Source: Pseudoalteromonas byunsanensis (GTDB taxonomy: Bacteria; Pseudomonadota; Gammaproteobacteria; Enterobacterales; Alteromonadaceae). Taken from it: DNA of 64,000 nucleotides. Shown here in pieces: positions 54,872 to 64,000 of this stretch. The stretch is taken from the NCBI RefSeq assembly GCF_001854475.1, contig NZ_MNAN01000034.1, positions 259,698 through 323,697 on the forward strand. Direction: 5' to 3'. A program made the position numbers and the translations under genes. The notes under the pieces were generated by a model that was not told the origin of the DNA, made no database searches, and worked only from the letters and a program-made list of their open reading frames with translations. Numbering within the stretch: position 1 is the first letter of the stretch; the number at the start of each line of letters is the position of its first letter.

Positions 54872-55825
54872 ATGGAACCATTAAGTCAGATTTTAGAAGT
54901 TTTATTTAACATTGAAGTTGTCTTGCTTATTTTTGTGGTGGTGGTGCTCAAAAGCAGCATCAAATTTGTACCACAAAACCGGGCTTGGCTGGTTGAACGT
55001 TTTGGTAAATACCAATCAACCAAAGAAGCAGGTCTTAACTTTATCGTACCGTTTATAGACCGTGTCGCAGCCGACAGAAGCTTAAAAGAACAAGCGGTTG
55101 ATGTGCCTTCTCAGTCAGCTATTACCAAAGATAACATCTCACTTATCGTTGATGGAGTACTTTATTTTCGCGTTCTTGACCCATACAAAGCCTCCTACGG
55201 CGTTGATGACTACGTTTTTGCCGTTACACAGTTAGCGCAAACCACAATGCGTAGCGAGCTTGGCAAAATGGAGCTGGATAAAACCTTTGAAGAACGCGAC
55301 TTATTGAATACCAATATTGTGGCGGCTATTAACAGCGCCTCTGAGCCATGGGGTATTCAAGTACTACGCTATGAAATTAAAGACATTGTGCCACCTAATT
55401 CGGTAATGGAAGCGATGGAAGCACAAATGAAAGCCGAGCGTGTTAAACGCGCTCAAATACTTGAGTCTGAGGGTGATAGGCAGGCTGCTATCAACGTAGC
55501 TGAGGGTAAAAAGCAAGCGCAAGTACTTGCAGCTGAAGGTGAGAAAGCGGAGCAAATCTTAAGCGCCGAGGGTGAAGCTCAAGCTATTCTTGCGGTCGCA
55601 CAAGCACAAGCTGAGGCGCTACGTAAAGTGGGTGAAGCCGCCGACACGCAAGCGGGGCAAAAAGCGATACAACTGGACCTTGCTACTAAAGCTATCGCTG
55701 CAAAACAAGCCATTGCTAAAGAGTCGTCAGTTGTTCTATTACCAGATTCTGGCACCGATGCCAGCTCGCTGGTTGCGCAAGGTATGGCTATTATTAACTC
55801 TATAAACAAACAACAAAAAGGGTAA
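54872..55825 (+). CDS. qmcA: SPFH/stomatin-like membrane scaffold protein QmcA
   Basis: 317 aa. An N-terminal TM (about 10-28) is followed by the SPFH/band-7 domain (FVPQNRAWLVERFGKYQ... VDVPSQSAITKDN) and a long Ala/Glu/Gln-rich coiled coil (about 185-270) that oligomerises into a cage in the inner membrane. Known partner proteins include FtsH-type proteases and NfeD. AGGAAT precedes the ATG. It is followed after four bases by an NfeD gene, the classic operon. Confidence 0.93.
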   Translation: MEPLSQILEVLFNIEVVLLIFVVVVLKSSIKFVPQNRAWLVERFGKYQSTKEAGLNFIVPFIDRVAADRSLKEQAVDVPSQSAITKDNISLIVDGVLYFRVLDPYKASYGVDDYVFAVTQLAQTTMRSELGKMELDKTFEERDLLNTNIVAAINSASEPWGIQVLRYEIKDIVPPNSVMEAMEAQMKAERVKRAQILESEGDRQAAINVAEGKKQAQVLAAEGEKAEQILSAEGEAQAILAVAQAQAEALRKVGEAADTQAGQKAIQLDLATKAIAAKQAIAKESSVVLLPDSGTDASSLVAQGMAIINSINKQQKG

Positions 55826-55829
55826 ATAA

Positions 55830-56282
55830 ATGGCGTTCGTATTAGACAACTTAGCACAATCGCTCATCATCGTTGGGATCTTGGCGTTAGTGATTGAAGT
55901 TGCAGTGCTGGGGTTTGCCACATTTGTTTTGCTGTTTTTGGGGTTATCGCTGATCTTTAGCGGCACCATGATGTACGCAGGATTACTGAGCGAAGATTGG
56001 CTCAGTGCACTTTGGGTCAATGCTGTATTGACCTTTGTACTGGCGCTAATACTTTGGAAACCCTTACTTAGGCTGCAACAATCATCAAGCGAAAAAGCGC
56101 TGGGCAGTGACTTTGCTGATATTGATTTTGTGCTTGAAGCCGATTTAAACGCTGAGCACAAGCAATATCACAGTTACTCAGGTATTCAGTGGCAACTAAA
56201 AAGTGAACAACCTATCAGCAAAGGCACACGCGTTAAAGTGGTCAAAAAAGAAGTCGGTGTAATGTGGGTCAAAGCCATTTAG
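55830..56282 (+). CDS. NfeD-family membrane protein (YbbK/YbbJ partner of QmcA)
   Basis: 150 aa. Three hydrophobic segments (about 8-28, 30-50, 53-75) followed by a soluble OB-fold (about 90-150), ending GTRVKVVKKEVGVMWVKAI. This is the short NfeD type without the protease domain that pairs with SPFH proteins. Four-base gap to qmcA implies coupling. Confidence 0.92.
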   Translation: MAFVLDNLAQSLIIVGILALVIEVAVLGFATFVLLFLGLSLIFSGTMMYAGLLSEDWLSALWVNAVLTFVLALILWKPLLRLQQSSSEKALGSDFADIDFVLEADLNAEHKQYHSYSGIQWQLKSEQPISKGTRVKVVKKEVGVMWVKAI

Positions 56283-56304
56283 CCTAGCCACCATCACGAC
56301 AAAT

Positions 56305-56331
56305 AAAAAACTGGCAGTGCTCGGCTGCCAG
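56305..56331 (-). terminator. Intrinsic terminator, mainly for the minus-strand YHYH gene
   Basis: CTGGCAG-TGCTCGG-CTGCCAG hairpin; on the minus strand it is followed by TTTTTTATTTG. It also lies just after nfeD on +. Confidence 0.72.
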
Positions 56332-56361
56332 TGTTTGCACTTAAACTAAAGGTTAACTGCA

Positions 56362-57756
56362 CTATTGTTCATGTGAGTGTAACTCACTGTGATCATGCAG
56401 TAGATTGCTTAAAGCGTTTCCTGTGGGTCTAAACGAGTCATTGACTTGACCACGATAACACCCTACCACCCATGGAAAACTATCGGTAATGTAATATCCG
56501 TACTGCCCATCTCTAACCATGCCATTGCACTCATCTAAATCTCCTAAGTTCGCAACATACTGCCAATCAGAGCGAAATTGACCATCATAGTTGTCGCTGG
56601 CAACCTCCCCGACACCACCTTGAGGCGTTTGATAGCCGCTAATATCTTGCCTCTTTCCGCCATTATTCTTAAGGGTATAGCTTGGTGTGGCTTTGCGTAC
56701 TTCACCATTCACTTCTATGCACGGCCCGTAAATTGGAAAACCATCCGCCGCAAAACCAATCACAGGAGACACCACTTGGCAATCTTGGTTAAACATGGCT
56801 TTGGGATTACCGTGGTAATGATAACGTCCGTTGGGTTGTGGATGAGCATTGTGGCTATCAGTACCAAAAGAGTTAAGCGGTGACATGGGATCATAGCGCC
56901 ACGGGTGATCACTTTGGTTAGCGCCACATCCGATTTTCTCTCTCCCTAAAGGCTCATTACCAACACCATAGCAAGCAGCAGCCATGATATCCACGCTGAC
57001 TCCATTTAGAAAAACTCCGTTTGATACACCAATTTCAACCGCTGTGGTATTACTAGACAGCACAGGCGCTACAGGTACGCTGTACACGGCTGACTGCTCA
57101 CTAACATCCGTGGCAAATTGTGCCAGGGCATCATTAAAGTCATGGTTTGGAATTTCATTGACGCTAAAAGTACAGGTATTGCCATCACTGGTGATAGACA
57201 CATCACCGCTAAAATCCAACCCTCTTTGTATATCAATTACATAAGATTCATAGTTGCCGACATAGGACGCACAAGATGCCTCTTGTTTGGTGAATACCAC
57301 ATTAGTAATATCCTGAGATTGTGAAGTCACTTGAGTCGCATTAATGATGACTTCATCTTGAGCGCTACCTTTACCGTCTGATACGGTTAAACTAATTCGG
57401 TATGCTCCTTGTATGTCTGGCACGAAAAAAGCACTAACCGAACTGCTATTTTCGATGGTTGTTTGACTATTTTCAGGACGCTCAAGCATGCTCCACTGAT
57501 AACTTAATGCGTCACCATCTTCATCACTACTTGCGCTACCACTGAGCGTCAATGTTTGACCAACACCAATATCTCTGTCTGCCCCGGCATTCGCCTCTGG
57601 CAGAGTGTTGCTAACGTCGCTAGGTTGCTCATTGTTATCTAACGATGGCGTGGTGCTTGCGCTATTGGAACCGCCACAACCACATAAAGACGCAGCACCT
57701 ATAAGCGCAATCAGCAGTGTACGAAACTGCAACTTATCAATCACCTTAGTTTTCAT
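56362..57756 (-). CDS. YHYH-domain lipoprotein with PKD-like domain
   Basis: 464 aa from ATG 57756, chosen for GGAGGGG just upstream and because the lipobox (LCGCGGS) signal begins there; the ORF extends 12 codons further but without site. A PKD/Ig-like domain (about 50-140: ANAGADRDIGVGQTLTLSGS, DEDGDALSYQW) is followed by a YHYH domain (about 260-460), named for NGRYHYHGNP, with several Cys and His. Members are surface or secreted; function not defined, metal binding suspected. Confidence 0.83.
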   Translation of the reverse strand: MKTKVIDKLQFRTLLIALIGAASLCGCGGSNSASTTPSLDNNEQPSDVSNTLPEANAGADRDIGVGQTLTLSGSASSDEDGDALSYQWSMLERPENSQTTIENSSSVSAFFVPDIQGAYRISLTVSDGKGSAQDEVIINATQVTSQSQDITNVVFTKQEASCASYVGNYESYVIDIQRGLDFSGDVSITSDGNTCTFSVNEIPNHDFNDALAQFATDVSEQSAVYSVPVAPVLSSNTTAVEIGVSNGVFLNGVSVDIMAAACYGVGNEPLGREKIGCGANQSDHPWRYDPMSPLNSFGTDSHNAHPQPNGRYHYHGNPKAMFNQDCQVVSPVIGFAADGFPIYGPCIEVNGEVRKATPSYTLKNNGGKRQDISGYQTPQGGVGEVASDNYDGQFRSDWQYVANLGDLDECNGMVRDGQYGYYITDSFPWVVGCYRGQVNDSFRPTGNALSNLLHDHSELHSHEQ

Positions 57757-57942
57757 AACCCCTCCAAAACACCTTTGATTGTTTGTAGACAAATAAAAAC
57801 TAGTGCGTAAATGAGGAATAAATAAGGAAGTGTACGGCCAAGGCTATGTTTATTTTTTACACGCCTTTAAAGTGAGGAGTTTATAATTTACGGTGTAGTG
57901 CTTATGCTCGCAACCACACCGCCAAAAGAGTCTCCGCTTAGT

Positions 57943-59013
57943 TTATAGCAATTGTTTCGCGTTAATAAAATCAACCAGTTGTTGAGCGATTTCTTGATGT
58001 TCTTGCTTTGTTGGGTGCCAAATACAGCCACTCAATGCAGAGCTAAATGGTTGTGAGTATAATTCTCCCTGTCCTTTTTCATTCAGTAATGCGATGGCTT
58101 GATTGGTTGCGGGAATGATCAAGTCATATGGATAAGCAGGCCTTGGCATCATCAAGATAGGCTGATTTGGATAACGGCCACGTAACGTCGTTACAAATTC
58201 TACCATGCGCTTAACCCATGCTTGTTTAACCTCCTGAATATCAGCCCAAGGTTCGTGGGCTTGAGGGTCGGTGCTAAAATCATTAGTGCCCACTTCCAAC
58301 ACTATTAGGCTGGGAAACTTATCTTCAAAACTACGGGTATCTTCAAATACCGCGCCTGCTTTGTCGTAGTAATAAGGTAAGTTATGATGTGGCTGATTAC
58401 CGCTCCAGTTGCGAATAAGGCCAAGGCCCGATGCTGACAATTGCGTAAAACTAGCATTGAGCATTTGCGCACTCACATAGGGAAACGCCAGTCGTGCATT
58501 ACTGCTCTCAACCACTTCTGGCCATGTGCAGTCTCGTTTATTTGACTCACTGCCAAAACCCGCACTGATGGAATCACCGATATATAAAATGTGTTTTTGC
58601 TGCTGCCAAACACCGTCTATTGCACCATCTACCTCAAAACTCAGGATCTGGCTGAAATTGGCTGGGTCTTCTGAGCGTTTTACCACTTCGATTTCAACAT
58701 TGGCAACATCTTGTTGATGAAATAATGAGTAGGTTTGCGGCTGGCCGCTGTAGTCGGTGACGATCTTTTTATGTAGTTTGCCATCAACCAATACGTCAAA
58801 CTGGTTGCCTAACCCCACCATAGTCACAGAGAGACTGCGGCCTTTAAGTCGGGTTTTAAAATTGGTTCCCGGCCAGTTAATATTGACCTGACCTGAGTCA
58901 TAGTGCTTATCTGTGCGGCCTTCATAACCAATCGCGTGATGAGTCGCCGGTAACGTAGCCCCGTGAGCCAGTGCGCTTGACAGCAATAGCGAAAGTAAAC
59001 CTGCCTTGTACAT
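57943..59013 (-). CDS. Carbohydrate esterase family 2-like acetyl esterase
   Basis: 356 aa with signal peptide (ending ALAHGA). N-terminal jelly-roll (about 25-130) and SGNH hydrolase domain (about 135-350). Nucleophile Ser in ILYIGDSISAGFGSES, Asn in LEVGTNDFS and catalytic His near WHPTKQEH. This two-domain order is the CE2 type, which deacetylates xylan and other polysaccharides. It fits the polysaccharide-degrading theme with the beta-helix protein. Isolated gene. Confidence 0.88.
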   Translation of the reverse strand: MYKAGLLSLLLSSALAHGATLPATHHAIGYEGRTDKHYDSGQVNINWPGTNFKTRLKGRSLSVTMVGLGNQFDVLVDGKLHKKIVTDYSGQPQTYSLFHQQDVANVEIEVVKRSEDPANFSQILSFEVDGAIDGVWQQQKHILYIGDSISAGFGSESNKRDCTWPEVVESSNARLAFPYVSAQMLNASFTQLSASGLGLIRNWSGNQPHHNLPYYYDKAGAVFEDTRSFEDKFPSLIVLEVGTNDFSTDPQAHEPWADIQEVKQAWVKRMVEFVTTLRGRYPNQPILMMPRPAYPYDLIIPATNQAIALLNEKGQGELYSQPFSSALSGCIWHPTKQEHQEIAQQLVDFINAKQLL

Positions 59014-59230
59014 GTTGTTTGTTCCTTAGTTAGGTTAAAAATACAACATAAATTTAACTTCCCTGATAGGCAATCGAGTTTTATTCATGTTAAGAAACAG
59101 TATTAATTTGAAAGTTATCAATTAAACTTTTTTTAAACTCCAAAGATCAAATTAACGACAAAAACACACATTAAACGTTTACATTTATGGTACATTTGCA
59201 TCCCAACTTACACCTAAATTAAGAACAAGA

Positions 59231-61231
59231 ATGTTACAAAAAGTATTCGTCATTTTGATTTCCCTAACTTTAATGGCCTGTGGAGGGTCTGGTGGAGAAA
59301 CAACACAACAGAGCCATTCAACTAATGGTAGCCAAAGCGGATCAACTAATGATAGTCAAGACGGATCAACTAATGATAGTCAAGGCGGTTCAACGAGCAA
59401 CCCTCAGATAGCCATCAAACTCAATGACGTGCCTACCTCTGTTGATGAACGTCACCACTTTAGCATTACTGCCGAAATCGAAGATCAAGAAGTGAATAAC
59501 TTTAACTTTAAATGGGAGCAAACTGCAGGTCCATTAATGCTGTTACTGGACAGTGACACTTACGAATTAGCTGCTGACACTCACCAAATAACCGCTATCG
59601 CCCCCAGTCTTGATGACAATGAAAGTGCCACCGTCTCCATAAAGCTTACCGTTAGTAACAGCCAAGGCATAAAAGCAACCACGACTTTTGACATACAAGT
59701 AACGGCATACCCACCACTTAATACAGAGCACATTGCAGATGAGCATTTACTAAGCTGTATTAACAACTCTCATCACAGTACGGCCAACAAAGATTCGCAT
59801 TTACGCAGATTGTGGTGCGATGGTTACAAAATAAGTACCCTAGCCGGACTCTCGCACTTCGCAGACCTGCGTGCACTTAATCTTACGGATGCATCAATTA
59901 CCGATATTTCAGAGTTGAAAAATGTCCCTACTTTAGAAGAACTACAACTACTCAGAGCACTGAGCCCAGAGTCAGATAAACACGTAATCATCAGTCAACT
60001 TGAGCAACTCGAGCAATTAAAAGAGCTCGTACTGTCTGAGCAGTTATCATACGCTGACATCAACTTCGATAAATTGAAAAGCCTTAACCTAATAGAACTG
60101 AATTACAGCGATAAAGATGTATACTTCTCAAATGAAACACTTAAAAAGCTTTCAACACTGAGACTATACTTTGTCGATCTCAGCCCAGATACACAGCTAA
60201 ATAGCCTTGCTAATATCAAGTCGCTTATAATGTACCGTACCAATGTAGAAGATTTCAGCTTTCTTGGACATCTGAGTGACCTTTCTCTGCTCATTTTAGG
60301 AGGCTCTACACAATTAGATTTGTCCAATATTACCTTAAGTGAAAATATTAATTTATTAGATTTATCCGGCTTTTCATTGACAGGCACTGATGCATTAAAG
60401 CCCCTCACGAACGTAGAAAGGATGATTCTTAGCTTCTTAGATATTGATTCAGTTGATTTTTTAAGTGAGTACACGAAATTAATAGAGCTTGAGATAATGG
60501 GTAATCCTGACATAACGACTTTTGAGGCGCTCCGTAATGCTCAAGAGCTAAACAGATTAACAATTAGTGGCTCCGTAAACGCAGATTACTCTGTAATTCA
60601 GAATCTTAAAAAGTTAGAACATTTGGAAATACTCAGTGGCCTTGCTGACAAATACATTTCTTTCGATACATCCTTGTTGAGCGGGCTATCAGAGCTACGG
60701 AGTCTCACCATTAACTTCGATGTATTCGATGGTGAAAAGCTGAATAACCTACACGATCTAAGGAATATCACAGTTATTGGTAATAGTGTGCTTTCATTTC
60801 CTTCACTTAGCCAAATGCCCAATGTGTCACAGTTAGTGTTGAAAGCAAAAAATCAGCAAAGTATGTTGTCGAGTTTGCAAGGCCTTGATAAAAATGAGTC
60901 TATCCGTTCTTTGCAACTTTCAGGATTCAAAGACTTAATTGACATAACTGAACTGGCAAATCTAACCACCTTGACTGAATTAACATTAGGCAAATTACCA
61001 GCATCGGATCTCAGCGTACTTAAAAAACTTACCCAATTGGAAAGGCTAATCATCACAGATCACAGCGTATTTTTTGATATAGAGGCGATAACGCAGCTAT
61101 CTCAGTTAACGCACCTTGAAATTCGCAACAGTAAAATTACCTGTGAAGATGAAGAAAAACTACGCAATTTAGACAATGTAAGAGTGTACTTAGCTAACAC
61201 CTGTGTTTCATCCAAAGAAAATGAAACGTAA
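59231..61231 (+). CDS. Leucine-rich-repeat lipoprotein with Ser/Asn-rich linker
   Basis: 666 aa. Lipobox LMACGGS. Just after it, a low-complexity linker of about four eight-residue units of the type GSTNDSQ(D/G) (residues 28-60), encoded by 24-bp tandem repeats. Then a beta-sandwich/PKD-like domain (about 60-165) and about fifteen leucine-rich repeats (about 185-655) of the form L..L.LS, ending in a Cys pair (ITCEDEE, LANTC). Probably an outer-surface adhesin or ligand-binding protein. Terminator downstream. Confidence 0.83.
   Translation: MLQKVFVILISLTLMACGGSGGETTQQSHSTNGSQSGSTNDSQDGSTNDSQGGSTSNPQIAIKLNDVPTSVDERHHFSITAEIEDQEVNNFNFKWEQTAGPLMLLLDSDTYELAADTHQITAIAPSLDDNESATVSIKLTVSNSQGIKATTTFDIQVTAYPPLNTEHIADEHLLSCINNSHHSTANKDSHLRRLWCDGYKISTLAGLSHFADLRALNLTDASITDISELKNVPTLEELQLLRALSPESDKHVIISQLEQLEQLKELVLSEQLSYADINFDKLKSLNLIELNYSDKDVYFSNETLKKLSTLRLYFVDLSPDTQLNSLANIKSLIMYRTNVEDFSFLGHLSDLSLLILGGSTQLDLSNITLSENINLLDLSGFSLTGTDALKPLTNVERMILSFLDIDSVDFLSEYTKLIELEIMGNPDITTFEALRNAQELNRLTISGSVNADYSVIQNLKKLEHLEILSGLADKYISFDTSLLSGLSELRSLTINFDVFDGEKLNNLHDLRNITVIGNSVLSFPSLSQMPNVSQLVLKAKNQQSMLSSLQGLDKNESIRSLQLSGFKDLIDITELANLTTLTELTLGKLPASDLSVLKKLTQLERLIITDHSVFFDIEAITQLSQLTHLEIRNSKITCEDEEKLRNLDNVRVYLANTCVSSKENET
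59315..59410. repeat. 24-bp tandem repeats in the LRR lipoprotein linker
   Basis: About four copies, beginning at 59315, 59339, 59363 and 59387; the two central ones (GGATCAACTAATGATAGTCA...) differ by one base. In frame, so copy-number change would lengthen or shorten the linker by eight residues. Confidence 0.75.
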
Positions 61232-61295
61232 TGGAACTTTTTATTAATTTGGTAGCCTATTAAAAGGATGCTACTAGATTTCTAATCTATAAATA

Positions 61296-61328
61296 AAACG
61301 CCAGAGCTTGCTCTGGCGTTTTTGTTTT
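61296..61328 (+). terminator. Intrinsic terminator of the LRR lipoprotein gene
   Basis: AAACGCCAGAGC-TT-GCTCTGGCGTTT hairpin then T-rich tail. Confidence 0.85.
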
Positions 61329-61344
61329 AATTGATCGATAGCCA

Positions 61345-61380
61345 TAGCAAAAAAAGCCACCTTAACTCCTAAGGTGGCTT
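61345..61380 (-). terminator. Intrinsic terminator of the ahpC-ahpF unit
   Basis: AAGCCACCTTA / TAAGGTGGCTT stem; on the minus strand it is followed by a run of seven T. About 48 bases after the ahpF stop. Confidence 0.82.
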
Positions 61381-61427
61381 TACATTGCTGGGTGTTGCCA
61401 GCCACCTAACAGGCTGGCTTGCAATGA

Positions 61428-63005
61428 TCAGGCTGCCCGCTCTTCATCATTTTGTTGCGCGTGGCGAATTAAATAATCAAAGGCACCTAAGCTTGCTGTT
61501 GCCCCTGAACCCATAGCAATGATAATTTGCTTAAATGGTTCAGTGGTTGCATCTCCCGCGCCATATACCCCAGGCATCGAGGTCGCCCCTTTGTTATCAA
61601 TTTCTATCTCACCAAATTTGGTTAGAGTCACCGGTGAGTCCTTTAAAAACTCGGTGTTTGGCACCAAACCAATCTGCACGAAAATTCCCGCGAGTGCCAG
61701 CTCATGGTTTTGCTGTGTCACTCTGTCTGTGTAACGCAACCCCGTCACACGTTTGCCATCTCCTAGCACTTCTGTGGTTTGGGCATTTTTAATGATGGTA
61801 ATATTGCTCAAGCTATTGGCTTTTTTAATCAGCACCTCATCTGCGCGCAATGTATCAGCAAATTCCAGCACGGTGACATGCTCAACGATATTAGCCAAAT
61901 CAATTGCCGCTTCAATACCTGAATTACCCCCACCAATTACGGCCACAGGTTTACCTTTGAATAATGGACCATCACAGTGTGGGCAATATGCTACACCACG
62001 TCCTTTGTATTCGGTTTCACCTGGTACATTCATATTTCTCCAACGTGCGCCTGTGGCCAGAATAATTGACTTGGCTTTAAGGGTCGCGCCGCTCTCAAGC
62101 TCTACATTAAGCAACTGATCTCGATAAATGTTAGCCGCCCTTTGTCCTGCCATCACATCCACATCGTATTGCTTGACGTGTTCCTCTAGTTGAGCCACTA
62201 GTTTCGGCCCTTCAGTGGCTTTAACGGAGATAAAGTTTTCGATACTCATGGTGTCAGCAACTTGGCCCCCAAAGCGCTCAGCAACCACCCCCGTGTTTAA
62301 GCCTTTACGAGCTGCATACACCGCCGCAGATGCCCCCGCAGGGCCACCGCCAACAACCAGTACATCAAACACTTCTTTGTCATTTAGCTTAGCCGCTTGT
62401 TTAGCCGCAGCGTTTACATCCACCTTATTAAGAATGTCAGTGAGTGTCACTGCGCCTTGAGAGAATAGCTCACCATTTAAGTAAACCGCAGGTACAGCTA
62501 ATACGTTGCGCTCATTCACTTCGTCTTGAAATAACGCGCCATCAATCATGGTGGTTTTGATTAACGGATTAAGTGCAGCCATTAAGTTCAACGCCTGAAC
62601 CACCTGTGGACAGGTTTGGCAGCTCAATGAAATGTACATTTCAAAATTCAGTTCGATATCTAGCGCCTGTATCTGAGCAATTTCATCTTGAGATGCCTTC
62701 GTTGGATGTCCGCCACTTTGCAACACCGCCAGCACCAATGACGTAAATTCATGACCCATCGGCACACCCGCAAACTGAATATGTGTCTCACGCTTTGGTG
62801 AATAGAGCGTCATACTTGGCCTGCGTACTTCGGTATCAGGGTTGTTTGTTACAGTGATTAGGTCACTTAGCGATGCTAAGTCTGTTGCTAACGCCTCTAA
62901 TTCTTTGGCTTTATTGCTGTCATCGAGTGCAATGACCAGCTCAACAGGATCTTTTAAGGCGCTGAAATGGCTTGAAAGTTGATTTTTAATATTTTGGTCT
63001 AACAT
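61428..63005 (-). CDS. ahpF: Alkyl hydroperoxide reductase subunit F
   Basis: 525 aa, the family length. FAD- and NADH-dependent disulphide reductase that recycles AhpC. N-terminal tandem thioredoxin-like domain with CQTC (about 128-131), then FAD-binding [10 protein letters not shown], the redox centre CPHC (about 340) in [15 protein letters not shown]-binding [10 protein letters not shown] and the C-terminal GAGDAT motif. It lies 58 bases downstream of ahpC on the same strand. Confidence 0.97.
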   Translation of the reverse strand: MLDQNIKNQLSSHFSALKDPVELVIALDDSNKAKELEALATDLASLSDLITVTNNPDTEVRRPSMTLYSPKRETHIQFAGVPMGHEFTSLVLAVLQSGGHPTKASQDEIAQIQALDIELNFEMYISLSCQTCPQVVQALNLMAALNPLIKTTMIDGALFQDEVNERNVLAVPAVYLNGELFSQGAVTLTDILNKVDVNAAAKQAAKLNDKEVFDVLVVGGGPAGASAAVYAARKGLNTGVVAERFGGQVADTMSIENFISVKATEGPKLVAQLEEHVKQYDVDVMAGQRAANIYRDQLLNVELESGATLKAKSIILATGARWRNMNVPGETEYKGRGVAYCPHCDGPLFKGKPVAVIGGGNSGIEAAIDLANIVEHVTVLEFADTLRADEVLIKKANSLSNITIIKNAQTTEVLGDGKRVTGLRYTDRVTQQNHELALAGIFVQIGLVPNTEFLKDSPVTLTKFGEIEIDNKGATSMPGVYGAGDATTEPFKQIIIAMGSGATASLGAFDYLIRHAQQNDEERAA

Positions 63006-63063
63006 GCTTGGTCATCCTCACAGCAATTGAAAAAGCAGGGGTGGGTTTGCCACCCCGTTCTAT

Positions 63064-63633
63064 TTAGATTTTGCCTACTAGGTCAAGTGAAGGTGCCAAT
63101 GTTTCTTCACCTGGCTGCCAAGAAGCTGGGCATACTTCACCATCGTGGCTAGCAATGTACTGTGCCGCTTGTACTTTACGTACTAGCTCTTTGGCGCTTC
63201 GACCAATACCTAAATCATGTGTTTCAATCACTTTGATTTCGCCTTCAGGGTTAATTACGAATGTGCCGCGCAGTGCTAACCCCTCATCTTCAATCATTAC
63301 ACCGAAGTTACGAGTAATTCGCCCTGTTGGGTCACCAATCATAGGGAATTGGATTTTCTTAATAGTTTCAGATGCATCGTGCCAAGCTTTGTGAGTAAAG
63401 TGAGTGTCTGTTGACACTGAATACACTTCAACACCCATTTCTTGCAACTGTGCATAGTAATCAGCCAAATCACCCAATTCTGTAGGGCAAACAAAGGTAA
63501 AATCAGCTGGGTAGAAAAATACGATTGACCATTTACCAAGTAAGTCCTTTTCGCTCACTGCAACGAAATCGCCATTATGGTAAGCCGTTGCATTGAATGG
63601 TTGAATTTTTGTGTTGATCAATGATGTAGTCAT
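63064..63633 (-). CDS. ahpC: Alkyl hydroperoxide reductase subunit C (peroxiredoxin)
   Basis: 189 aa typical 2-Cys peroxiredoxin that reduces H2O2, organic peroxides and peroxynitrite. Peroxidatic Cys in FTFVCPTELGDL (about residue 48) and resolving Cys in GEVCPASWQPG (about 167). First gene of the ahpCF unit. The upstream region (63634-63898) holds several ATAG/CTAT-like half-sites but no convincing full OxyR box by eye, though OxyR control is usual. Confidence 0.97.
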   Translation of the reverse strand: MTTSLINTKIQPFNATAYHNGDFVAVSEKDLLGKWSIVFFYPADFTFVCPTELGDLADYYAQLQEMGVEVYSVSTDTHFTHKAWHDASETIKKIQFPMIGDPTGRITRNFGVMIEDEGLALRGTFVINPEGEIKVIETHDLGIGRSAKELVRKVQAAQYIASHDGEVCPASWQPGEETLAPSLDLVGKI

Positions 63634-63898
63634 AATTTAACTCTCTTAGTTTTGTTTAATGTCGATGACGAGCTAAGCTGTTCAGCTCGCCTTGCTTGGT
63701 TACTAAGATAGTGATGTTGAGTGATCAAATAAAATAGATTGTTTGGATTAGTTCAATCAGTTTTTTAGATTAAACTATGTTTATGCGGTGCCAAAGTGAT
63801 CTTTTATCGATTGTTTTGCATAGAAATTATAACCGCGGCCAACGCTGCGTTATACTCGCAGAAGTTCACTGTTTTAAAATCCTATTATTGAGGAAATC

Positions 63899-64000
63899 AT
63901 GCACCCTTTCTTAAATCATATTCAATTGGGCTATTATGGCGTTCTTCCTTTTTTGGCCTGTGTATTTTGGTCATTGTTGCTTGGCTCTTCCTTATTAGCA
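63899..64000 (+). CDS. Membrane protein, 3' end outside window
   Basis: ATG at 63899 with AGGAAA five to ten bases upstream; the frame is open to the window edge. The first 34 residues (MHPFLNHIQLGYYGVLPFLA then CVFWSLLLGSSLLA) include a hydrophobic helix. The LGYYGVLPF motif recalls DUF3429-type membrane proteins, but too little is visible to assign. Confidence 0.6.
   Translation, partial: MHPFLNHIQLGYYGVLPFLACVFWSLLLGSSLLA

Noticed and set aside
63725-63780. OxyR box upstream of ahpC
   Set aside because: ATAG and CTAT half-sites occur but not at the ten-base spacing of an OxyR tetramer site.
1-64000. CRISPR array, tRNA or rRNA genes
   Set aside because: Looked for regular repeat-spacer blocks and cloverleaf-like sequences; only the 22-bp, 13-bp and 24-bp repeats described were found.

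Overview
The window looks like a chromosomal segment of a marine gammaproteobacterium of the Pseudoalteromonas / Alteromonadales kind. This is inferred from the many large hybrid sensor kinases and c-di-GMP proteins, the wealth of secreted proteins and lipoproteins, the AT-leaning composition and the protein flavour. No 16S rRNA or other phylogenetic marker is present, so the genus is not proven. No tRNA, rRNA or CRISPR array was seen.

Layout. 1-3.8 kb: the 3' part of an RND heavy-metal efflux pump, two tandem bacterioferritin subunits with complementary active sites, and bfd behind a candidate Fur box. 4.2-23.7 kb: a signalling region. It holds a propeller-sensor GGDEF-EAL protein, a convergent hybrid kinase, a CDF metal transporter, a GAF protein, and a five-gene same-strand block (NIT-sensing hybrid kinase with Hpt, REC-EAL, REC-like/REC, second hybrid kinase, free Hpt) that reads as a branched phosphorelay with a c-di-GMP phosphodiesterase among its outputs. 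23.9-32.6 kb: an AraC/GyrI-type regulator and large secreted proteins, including an M43-like metalloprotease lipoprotein and a beta-helix/LamG protein flanked by small palindromes.

32.6-41.5 kb is the accessory part and the most interesting. A GC-rich single-gene thiotemplate enzyme (adenylation - carrier protein - alpha-oxoamine synthase - SCP2-like tail) has two perfect 12-bp palindromes upstream. Next to it are a truncated orphan ORF ending in four repeats at exact 22-bp spacing (an insertion-sequence-like end), then two compact genes separated by attC-like imperfect palindromes. One of these is an unknown 197-aa protein and the other a DUF6119/TIGR04141 protein. Broken REP-transposase remnants and an AbiC-like membrane protein follow. 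This resembles a small integron-cassette-like or defence-type island without an integrase in the window.

41.6-64 kb: a NERD-like membrane protein with two tandem propeller lipoproteins, a LysR regulator, a gluzincin-type peptidase, a MATE exporter, a secreted LNS2/HAD protein, dGTPase, a fibrinogen-like secreted protein, a candidate small RNA or leader in front of nudB, the qmcA-nfeD pair, YHYH and CE2-esterase proteins, an LRR lipoprotein, the ahpC-ahpF peroxide defence pair, and the start of another membrane-protein gene at the right edge.
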